NCBI RefSeq assembly: GCF_029961765.1
Contig: NZ_CP124681.1
Location: 4,712,001-4,776,000 of the forward strand
Source of the DNA: Nocardioides sp. QY071
GTDB lineage: Bacteria; Actinomycetota; Actinomycetes; Propionibacteriales; Nocardioidaceae
Direction: 5' to 3'
Length of the DNA stretch: 64,000 bases
The notes below the pieces were generated by a model. That model had not been told where the DNA came from and did not search any database. It saw only the letters and a list, made by a program, of their open reading frames with translations. The first letter of the stretch is position 1, and every line of letters starts with the position of its first letter. A program made the position numbers and the translations under genes. This document shows, piece by piece, positions 33,826-41,120 of this stretch.

Positions 33826-36387
33826 ATGACGGGACCCGTCCTCCTCGCGCGTCCCCGGCTGCACGAGCGGCTGGACCAGGAGGACCCGCGGATCGTCGTC
33901 CTCTCGGCGCCCAGCGGGTCGGGGAAGACCAGCCTGGTGCGGTGCTGGGTCGCGACCCGCGACCCCGGCACTGTCGTCTGGGTCACCCTCGACACCGACC
34001 ACGTACGCCGCGCCACCTTCTGGCAGCTGGTGCTGACCACCGCCGGCCGGCTGGGCGTGCTGCCGTCCGACGAGGCCGCCGGGCTGGTCGGGGACGTCGA
34101 GCGGACCGGTGACCTGGCCGAGCTCGTCGCCGGCGCGCTGACCGGGCGCGGTCCCCTCGTCCTGGTCGTCGACGCCCACGAGCGGCTGCGCGACGACACC
34201 GGTCCCGTCGACGCGGACCTGCAGCGCCTGGTCCGGCTGGTCCCCGAGCTCCGGGTGGTCGTCACGACCCGCACCGGCACCGGGCTCGGCAACCCCGGCC
34301 GCACCCTGCGCGGCGACGTGGAGCTGCTCGCCGCGAGCGACCTCGCGTTCACCGTCGAGGAGACCCGCGAGCTGCTCGCCGCCTTCGGCGAGCCCGGGCT
34401 CGCCGAGCAGGCCGGCGAGCTGCACGCCGCGACCGGAGGCTTCCCGCTGGCCGTACGCGCCGGCATGCTCTCGCTGGCGCGGACCGGCACGGACCCCGAC
34501 ACCCCGGACTGGCAGTCGCTGGTCGCGGAGGACCTGCGCGTCCAGCTCGGCGACGGAGCGGCGTACGAGCTGGTCCTGGCGACCTGCCTGCCGCCGTACT
34601 TCGACGCCGACCTCGCGGTCGAGCTGACCGGCTCGGGCGACGTCAAGGGCGTGCTGGCCGAGCTCGAGTGGAACGGATTCGGCCGCTGGATCCCGTTCGC
34701 GCCGGGTCGCCAGGTGTTCCAGTACGTCGAGTCGCTGCGCAATGCCATGCTCGCCGACGCCGCCCGCCGGCCCGCCGCCCAGCAGGCCCGCGCCGCGCGG
34801 GTCACCGCCACCTGGCTGCGCCGCCACGGCCTCTTCGAGGCGGCCTTCGAGGTCGCCGTCGCCGCCCGTCAGTACGACGTCGTCGGGCGGGTCTACGCGG
34901 ACCTGGTCGTCAGCAACCCCGAGACGATCACCACCAGCCGCTTCGACCGGCAGCTCGCGACGGTGCCCCGGCGGGCGCTGACGCAGTACCCGGCGCTGGC
35001 GCTCGGCCGCGGCCTGGCCTGCCACCGCGACCCCGCGCTGCACGGCGCGGCCGCGGAGTACTTCCGGATCCCGGCCTCGTGGGTCGGTCCCCCGCCGCCC
35101 GACATGACTCCGGGCGAGGTGCTCATGGTGCACACCGCCAAGGTCGCCAGCCTGCGGGTGCTGGGTCGTTTCGACGACTCGGGACGTGCCGCGCAGCACG
35201 CGCTGGCCCACTTCGACACCATCCCCGACGGGGAGCAGCACCACGTCGCCGACCTCGGCGCCGCGACGCTGCGCCACCTCGCCTACTCCTTGTTCCAGGA
35301 CGGTCAGGTCGACGCCGCGCGCAGCGCGGTGAACCGGGCGATCACGATGAGCACCCGACCCGAGTCGCTCAACCACACGGCGGTCTACGCGGTCGGCCTC
35401 GACGCGCTCGACGGTCGCTGTGCCGAGGCTCGTTCGGCCCAGCAGCACGTCGATCCCGCGGCCTGGCGCCCCGGGCAGACGCACACCTACGTCAACGCGC
35501 TGGGCCGGATCGGTCAGGCCTGCCTGCTCCTCGACGACTTCGAGCTGACCGCATCCGTCGCGGAGTACGACGACTGCCCGTTCGCCGTGGCCTCCGAGTT
35601 CTGGCCCTTCGTCACGTGGACGCTGATGCATGCCCGGCTCGGCCTGGGCCACGCCGCCACCGAGGCGCACAGGGTCGAGGCGGCCCTGGACCGCACCCCG
35701 GCGCCGCCGGGCTCCGCGGACAGCCTGGGCGCCGCCGCCGTCCGTGCTGCCCTGGCCGTGCTGTGGCTGGCCGGCGGCAACCGCACCAAGGCCGGCCCAC
35801 TGCTCCGCACCCGCACGAGGTACGCCGGACAGCTGGCCCCCGCGCAGCTGCTGGCCCGGCTGCTGGCCGGCGAGGCGGCCGATGCGGTCGCCGTGCTCCC
35901 CCGCCTGGAGAGCCGGCCGGGCCACACGACCCGGTCCCGCGCCGCGCTGCTCACCCTGGGCGCGGCCGCCGCGATGCGCTGCGAGCGTCCCGACACGGCG
36001 GCGGCCCTGCTGGACCGGGTCCTCGCGATGGTCGGGCCGACCGCCGCCCGGGCCCACCTCATGTACCTCCCGGCGCCCGACCTCGCCGCGCTGCGCGGGC
36101 TGGCCCAGACGCAGGGCGACGTGGCGCTGAGCGGCTACCTCGGTGGAGCGGTCCCCGACTGCATCGCCGGCGGGACCGTCAGCATCTCGCTCACCCCGCA
36201 GGAGCGGCTCGTCGTCGCGGCCTTCGCGCACCACCCGACCCGCGCGGCCGTCGCGACCGCCCTGCACGTCTCGGAGAACACGGTGAAGACCCACCTGCAG
36301 CGGATCTACCGCAAGCTCGGGGTCAACTCCCGCGACGGGGTCATCGAGAAGGCGATCGAGCTGGACCTGCTAGGGCCCCGAACCTGA
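33826..36387 (+). CDS. large LuxR-family ATP-dependent regulator (MalT-like), paralogue A
   Basis: 853 residues. N-terminal AAA/NB-ARC-like ATPase with Walker A APSGSGKTS (about 28-36) and Walker B LVLVVDAHE. A long helical-repeat region follows. The C-terminal LuxR helix-turn-helix is LTPQERLVVAAFAHHPTRAAVATALHVSENTVKTHLQRIYRKLG (about 795-838). Such proteins activate transcription after binding ligand and ATP. ATG with GGGGGAGA upstream. The last codons lie inside a palindromic element. Closely related to paralogue B at 38415. Confidence 0.92.
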   Translation: MTGPVLLARPRLHERLDQEDPRIVVLSAPSGSGKTSLVRCWVATRDPGTVVWVTLDTDHVRRATFWQLVLTTAGRLGVLPSDEAAGLVGDVERTGDLAELVAGALTGRGPLVLVVDAHERLRDDTGPVDADLQRLVRLVPELRVVVTTRTGTGLGNPGRTLRGDVELLAASDLAFTVEETRELLAAFGEPGLAEQAGELHAATGGFPLAVRAGMLSLARTGTDPDTPDWQSLVAEDLRVQLGDGAAYELVLATCLPPYFDADLAVELTGSGDVKGVLAELEWNGFGRWIPFAPGRQVFQYVESLRNAMLADAARRPAAQQARAARVTATWLRRHGLFEAAFEVAVAARQYDVVGRVYADLVVSNPETITTSRFDRQLATVPRRALTQYPALALGRGLACHRDPALHGAAAEYFRIPASWVGPPPPDMTPGEVLMVHTAKVASLRVLGRFDDSGRAAQHALAHFDTIPDGEQHHVADLGAATLRHLAYSLFQDGQVDAARSAVNRAITMSTRPESLNHTAVYAVGLDALDGRCAEARSAQQHVDPAAWRPGQTHTYVNALGRIGQACLLLDDFELTASVAEYDDCPFAVASEFWPFVTWTLMHARLGLGHAATEAHRVEAALDRTPAPPGSADSLGAAAVRAALAVLWLAGGNRTKAGPLLRTRTRYAGQLAPAQLLARLLAGEAADAVAVLPRLESRPGHTTRSRAALLTLGAAAAMRCERPDTAAALLDRVLAMVGPTAARAHLMYLPAPDLAALRGLAQTQGDVALSGYLGGAVPDCIAGGTVSISLTPQERLVVAAFAHHPTRAAVATALHVSENTVKTHLQRIYRKLGVNSRDGVIEKAIELDLLGPRT

Positions 36388-36536
36388 AGTCCGGTGCGTA
36401 AGTCCGCGCTCCAGGTGCGTGCAGCGCAAGGCGGGGTCGCGTGGTCAGACTGGGCGTCTTTCGAGCGATCCCAACGCAGCGATGTGCGTGCCTGGGGCGC
36501 GGAGTTATGTGGCGGACTTCAGGCTCGGGGCACTAG
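36370..36536. repeat. palindromic element, copy 2
   Basis: Outer arms 36370-36393 and 36513-36536 match 22 of 24 when inverted; a second arm pair TCCGCGCTCCAGG (36403-36415) with 36491-36503 follows. The core holds GCAAGGC and CAACGC around helix GGGGTCGC (36433-36440) / GCGATCCC (36465-36472) and a terminal hairpin AGAC-TGGGC-GTCT (36447-36459). The left arm overlaps the end of the LuxR gene. Confidence 0.85.
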
Positions 36537-36543
36537 GGCGCGG

Positions 36544-36688
36544 CCGGTGATTCTCGGCGGATGCCCGGGCCGTCCAGTGCGTGCGATGGCAAGGCGCCGG
36601 TGCGCGGACGGACTGGGCGTCCTTCAAGCATCGGCAACGCCACCAGCGTGCGTGCTGGGCGGTCCGGGCGCCGCCATGGGATCACCGG
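36544..36688. repeat. palindromic element, copy 3
   Basis: Imperfect outer arms 36544-36577 and 36655-36688. The core has GCAAGGC and CAACGC around helix GCCGGTGC (36596-36603) / GCATCGGC (36628-36635) and a terminal hairpin GGAC-TGGGC-GTCC (36610-36622). The stop and the last two dozen or so codons of the MFS gene are read from the element's right half. Confidence 0.85.
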
Positions 36689-38120
36689 GCGCGCCCTTCG
36701 GCTCGAGGTTGAGCGGGGCCGCCCGGGCCGTGACGCCCAGCACCACCGCGGCCACCAGGCCGGAGGCCGCGCAGATCGACCAGACCGCGTAGTAGCCGCC
36801 GAGGCTGCCCCCGTCGACCCGGATCGCCCCGGAGCCGGCGAGGCAGATCGCGAACACCGACGAGGCGATGCCGCCGCCGACGGTCTTCGCGGCGTTGGTG
36901 AGCCCGGTGGCCGAGCCGACCCGGCCCGGCGGGGCGACGGCGGCCGCGGCGGCGGGGATCGCGGCGACCAGGCCTCCGGTGCCGAGCCCGATCACGGCCA
37001 TCACTCCCCAGGCCGCGCCGGGGCTGGCGTGGAAGGGCAGCCACGCGGCGTACCCGGCGGCGTACACGACACAGCCGAGCGCCATCGCGCCCCGGGCCCC
37101 GAGGCGTCGGCTCACCGGGCCGAGGGTCAGCGCGCCGATGGCCAGACAGGCCACGTAGAACGCGATCCGGACCGAGCCCTGGGCCGCGGTCAGGCCGAAG
37201 CCGTAGCCGTGCACGTCCGGGTCGCTGCGGAAGTACGTCGAGAGCGGGACCTGCGCGCCGAGCAGGGACATCCCCACCAGGAAGGCCGTGGCCTGGACGC
37301 TCCACTGCGCCGGCTCCCGGAGCAGCCGGACGTCGATCATCGGGTCGGGGTGGCGTGCCTCGTAGCGCCACCAGGGCACGAGCAGGACCACGCCGATCGC
37401 GACGAGGAGCCAGGCGGGGAGCGAGGTGGGGCCGTCGAGCCGGATCGCGACCAGGCCGCCGAGCACGGAGAGCATGGCGAGCGCCATCAGGCCCAGGCCG
37501 CCCCAGTCGAACCGGCCGCCCGGCAGCCCGGGGATCTCCTCGAGCAGCGCGAGCAGCGGCAGGCAGAGCGTGACGACGACCGCCGGCAGCACCAGCATCG
37601 TGGTCAGGGAGACCCGGTCGGCGAGCTGGCCGGCGAGCACGGCGGCGACGATGACCGAGAGCTCGAGGGTCGCGACCAGGATCGCCGCGGCCCGCCGGGT
37701 GAGCCGGCCCTGGTCGGGCCGGCCGGCCGTGCGCCGGTGCATGACGGCGACCTCGATGGGCAGCCAGACGACGTAGGTGCCCTGCAGGGTCCAGGCGACC
37801 AGCATCGCCGGGAAGCTGGGTGCGAACGCGATGCCCCAGGTCGCGAGCGCCGTCACGGCGGTCGCGACCAGCAGCACCCGGCGGTGACCGACCAGGTCGC
37901 CCAGCCGGGCCAGCGGCGGCACGACCAGCGCCGAGAACACCAGCTGGGCGGCCTCGAGCCAGTTGAGGTCCGCGTACCGGACGTCGAGGTCGTGGGCGAT
38001 GTCCACCATCACCGGTCCGTAGTAGCCCTGGATCACGCCGCTGGCGACCTCGACGGCGGCCAGCAGCGCGATCACCGCGAGGAGCGGGTGACTCGACGGG
38101 CGACATCCGCGACGGAGCAT
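36624..38120 (-). CDS. MFS transporter (DHA2/14-TM type)
   Basis: 498 residues with about 14 hydrophobic segments. Motif A equivalent is LARLGDLVGHRRVLL after helix 2. Segments AAVEVASGVIQGYYGPVMVDIAHDL and LSTYFRSDPDVHGYGFG fit the 14-helix drug efflux group. Substrate unknown. ATG at 38120; a GTG two codons earlier is also possible. The C-terminal tail (after TARAAPLNLEP) is encoded by palindromic element copy 3 and is probably not conserved. The divergent LuxR paralogue B may control it. Confidence 0.88.
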   Translation of the reverse strand: MLRRGCRPSSHPLLAVIALLAAVEVASGVIQGYYGPVMVDIAHDLDVRYADLNWLEAAQLVFSALVVPPLARLGDLVGHRRVLLVATAVTALATWGIAFAPSFPAMLVAWTLQGTYVVWLPIEVAVMHRRTAGRPDQGRLTRRAAAILVATLELSVIVAAVLAGQLADRVSLTTMLVLPAVVVTLCLPLLALLEEIPGLPGGRFDWGGLGLMALAMLSVLGGLVAIRLDGPTSLPAWLLVAIGVVLLVPWWRYEARHPDPMIDVRLLREPAQWSVQATAFLVGMSLLGAQVPLSTYFRSDPDVHGYGFGLTAAQGSVRIAFYVACLAIGALTLGPVSRRLGARGAMALGCVVYAAGYAAWLPFHASPGAAWGVMAVIGLGTGGLVAAIPAAAAAVAPPGRVGSATGLTNAAKTVGGGIASSVFAICLAGSGAIRVDGGSLGGYYAVWSICAASGLVAAVVLGVTARAAPLNLEPKGAPGDPMAAPGPPSTHAGGVADA

Positions 38121-38245
38121 TGTCACGCGGGCAATGGTGGGGGTTCGCTGGACCCGCCGGCGCACGGGGTCCGTACCGCGGACGACCGGGGGCCGGCAGG
38201 GCCGGCGTCGCGGGTGGGGCGACGACGCCGGTGAAACCGGTACGG

Positions 38246-38346
38246 CCCGGACGGACCACATCCCCCCAGGTCCGTCCGGGTCCCACCTCCTGAGTCCTCC
38301 TCCTGAGTCCCCCTCCTGAGTCCTCCTCCTGCGCCCTCCTCCTGCG
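38246..38346. promoter_or_regulatory. 12-bp inverted repeat plus five 13-bp direct repeats in a divergent control region
   Basis: CCCGGACGGACC (38246-38257) pairs with GGTCCGTCCGGG (38269-38280), 11-nt loop. Five units of a TCCTCCTCCTGAG-like 13-mer follow without spacers (38282-38346), the last two ending in GCG. The region lies between the divergent MFS and LuxR B genes and looks like binding sites for a multimeric regulator or a leader structure. Confidence 0.6.
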
Positions 38347-38414
38347 CCGTCGGCCCGCCTGCGGGATGATGGGAACCGGCGTCGTCAGCCGTCGACTCGG
38401 GTCGAGGAGGAGCC

Positions 38415-40991
38415 ATGACCGGTGGTGGTCCCGTGCTCCTCGCGCGCGCTCGCCTGCACACCCTCCTCGACGAGCCGGAGCCGCGGCTGAGCGTGCTCGC
38501 GGCGCCGAGCGGCTTCGGCAAGACCAGCCTGGCCCGGGCCTGGGTCGAGACCCTCACCGGCACCGACGTCGTGTGGGTGACCCTCGAGAACGAGCTCACG
38601 TCGCGCTCGGCGTTCTGGCAGACGGTGCTGGCCGGCGCCGGACGGGTCGGGGTGACGGGCCCTACGACGCCCGCCCCGGCCCTGCAGGCCGAGATCGAGT
38701 CCAGCGCCGACCCGGGCGCCGTGATCGCCCGCGGCCTGCGGGCCAGTGCCCGTCCCCTCCTCGTCGTCGACGCCTACGAGAAGGTCCGCTCCGCGGCTGC
38801 CCAGGTGGAGGCCGACCTGCTGCAGCTGCTCCGGCTGGTCCCGCAGCTGCGAGTGGTCGTCACGACCCGGACCTCCGGCGGCCTCGCCAGCCCCGCCCGC
38901 ACCCTGCGCGGCGAGGTGCGGCTGCTGACCGAGGACGACCTCGCGTTCACCCTCGCCGAGACCCGCGACCTGCTCGCCGCGTTCGGCGCTCCCGGGTCCG
39001 ACGACGGCGCCGCGCGGCTCCACGAGGCGACCCACGGCTACCCGCTCGCGCTGCGGGCGGCGATGCTCACGCGCGAGCCGGCCCGGCCGGTCGTCGGTCG
39101 CCGCGAGCCCGGCTGGCAGGCACTGGTCGCCGAGGACCTGCGCGGACAGCTCGAGGGCGGCGCGGCCTACGCCTTCGTGCTCGCGACCAGCGTGCCGCCG
39201 TACCTCGACGCCGACCTCGCCCTGGAGCTGTCCGACGCGGTGTCCGGCCCGGCGGAGGTCAAGGAGATGCTCGACGACCTCGAGTGGAACGGCTTCGGCC
39301 GCTGGATCCCCTTCGCGCCCGGCCACCAGGTGTTCCAGTACGTCGAGTCGCTGCGCGAGGCGATGCTCGCCGAGGCGCGGCAGCGGCCTCAGGCCGAGCA
39401 GGCGCGCGCCGCCGAGCGCAGCGCTACCTGGCTCTACCGCCACGGCAGCCACGAGGCCGCCCTCGAGATGGCGGTGGGTGCAGGGCTGTTCAGCATCGCC
39501 GCGCGGGTCTACGCCGCCGCCGTCGCGACGACCCAGGACGCCCATTCCGCCAGCCTCGTCGACCGGCACCTGGCCGCCGTACCGAGCCGGGCGCTCACCC
39601 AGTTCCCCGCCCTCGCCTTCGGCCGTGGGTTGGCCTGCTTCCGCGACCCGGCCCTGCGCGGCGCCGCCGCCGACTACTTCGCGATCTCGGCGCGCTGGGA
39701 CGGTCCGCGCTTCCCCGACCCGACGCCGGGCGAGTACCTGCTGGGGTACGTCGCGAAGGTCGTCAGCCTCCGCCTCCTCGGCCGCATCGAGGAGTCCGGT
39801 CGGGCGGCCGCGGAGGCCCTCGCCTTCTTCCGCCGGGTGAGCGAGGAGGAGCCCGAGCGACTCGCCGTCCTCGGCCCGATGGCGCTGCGCCACCTCGCCT
39901 ACTCCCAGTTCCTGGCCGGCGACCCCGAGGGCGCGCGGGACACCACCTCCCGTGCGGTGGCGATGGCGACGGCGCCGACGGTCCGCAACCACACGGCGGT
40001 GTACGCCGTCGGCCTGCCCGCGTTCGAGGGACGGGCCCATCAGGCTCGGGCCGCTCGCAGCCTGGTCGACGCCGAGGCGTGGCGGCCCGGCGAGGACCGG
40101 TCCTGGGCCAACGCCCTGGGCCGGATTGGCGAGGCGGTGCTGCTGCTCGACGCCTTCGACTTCGCGGGCGCCGCGGGCTCCTACGACGACTGCGCCTTCC
40201 GCGACACCACGGAGTTCTGGCCACTGATGACCTGGACGCTGCTGCACGCCCACGTCGGCCTCGGGTCGGCCGCGGCCGAGGCCCGGCGGGTGGAGGAGCA
40301 GCTGCGGCGGGCGCCGGTGCCGCCGGTGATGCGCGACAGCGTCGCCGCGGCCGCCGTCCGCGCCGCCCTGGCGACCGCCTGGCTCGCCGCCGGCAACCAC
40401 ACCCGGGCGACCGGCGTGCTCCATGCCCCGTCGCGGTACGCCGGCCAGCTGGCACCCGCCACCGCGCTCGCCAGCCTCTGCGCGGGCGACGCCGACGCTG
40501 TGCTGGCGGCGCTGCCCACCCTGGAGACCCGCCCCGGCCACACCACCCGGTCCCGTGCCGCGCTGCTCACCGTCGGCGCCGCCGCGGCCGCCCGCACCGG
40601 ACAGGAGGAGGCCGCCGCGGCCCTGCTGCAGCGGGTGCTCGCCCAGGTCGGGGTCGACGGCGCCCGGCTGCACCTGGCCCACCTGCCCGCCGAGGACCTG
40701 GCCGGGCTGCGACGTACCGCCGACGAGCGGGGCACCGACGACGTGCGCGCCCATCTCGCCGGCTCCGTGCCCGCGTGCGTCGTCGCCGCGCCGACCGTCC
40801 TCGCCCTCACCCGGCAGGAGCGCACCGTGCTGGTCGCCCTCGCCCAGCACGCCACCCGCAGCGACCTGGCTGCCGCGCTGCACCTGTCGGAGAACACCGT
40901 GAAGACCCACCTGCAGCGGATCTACCGCAAGCTCGGCGCGCGCTCGCGCAAGGCGGTCATCGAGCGGGCGATCGAGCTCGACCTGCTGTAG
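38415..40991 (+). CDS. large LuxR-family ATP-dependent regulator (MalT-like), paralogue B
   Basis: 858 residues, collinear with paralogue A over its entire length: Walker A APSGFGKTS, Walker B LLVVDAYE, DLEWNGFGRWIPFAPGHQVFQYVESLREAML, and C-terminal helix-turn-helix with SENTVKTHLQRIYRKLG. ATG preceded by GAGGAGGAG. Together with paralogue A it flanks an MFS pump, which suggests duplication of a regulator with its target nearby. Confidence 0.92.
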   Translation: MTGGGPVLLARARLHTLLDEPEPRLSVLAAPSGFGKTSLARAWVETLTGTDVVWVTLENELTSRSAFWQTVLAGAGRVGVTGPTTPAPALQAEIESSADPGAVIARGLRASARPLLVVDAYEKVRSAAAQVEADLLQLLRLVPQLRVVVTTRTSGGLASPARTLRGEVRLLTEDDLAFTLAETRDLLAAFGAPGSDDGAARLHEATHGYPLALRAAMLTREPARPVVGRREPGWQALVAEDLRGQLEGGAAYAFVLATSVPPYLDADLALELSDAVSGPAEVKEMLDDLEWNGFGRWIPFAPGHQVFQYVESLREAMLAEARQRPQAEQARAAERSATWLYRHGSHEAALEMAVGAGLFSIAARVYAAAVATTQDAHSASLVDRHLAAVPSRALTQFPALAFGRGLACFRDPALRGAAADYFAISARWDGPRFPDPTPGEYLLGYVAKVVSLRLLGRIEESGRAAAEALAFFRRVSEEEPERLAVLGPMALRHLAYSQFLAGDPEGARDTTSRAVAMATAPTVRNHTAVYAVGLPAFEGRAHQARAARSLVDAEAWRPGEDRSWANALGRIGEAVLLLDAFDFAGAAGSYDDCAFRDTTEFWPLMTWTLLHAHVGLGSAAAEARRVEEQLRRAPVPPVMRDSVAAAAVRAALATAWLAAGNHTRATGVLHAPSRYAGQLAPATALASLCAGDADAVLAALPTLETRPGHTTRSRAALLTVGAAAAARTGQEEAAAALLQRVLAQVGVDGARLHLAHLPAEDLAGLRRTADERGTDDVRAHLAGSVPACVVAAPTVLALTRQERTVLVALAQHATRSDLAAALHLSENTVKTHLQRIYRKLGARSRKAVIERAIELDLL

Positions 40992-41120
40992 CCACGCCGC
41001 AGATTGGGTGACATTCGGGGCGATGTGGACTCCGCGGCGTTGCCCGACGGTGGTGCGGGGGCGTTCGGTGGACTCGCCCGCAGTGCTCGGCCTGCGGCGT
41101 CCCCGATCGGAGTCCCCACC

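Noticed and set aside
36388..36623. Possible tRNA or small protein gene
   Set aside because: The hairpins belong to the three-copy palindromic element; no cloverleaf, no anticodon loop and no credible short coding frame.
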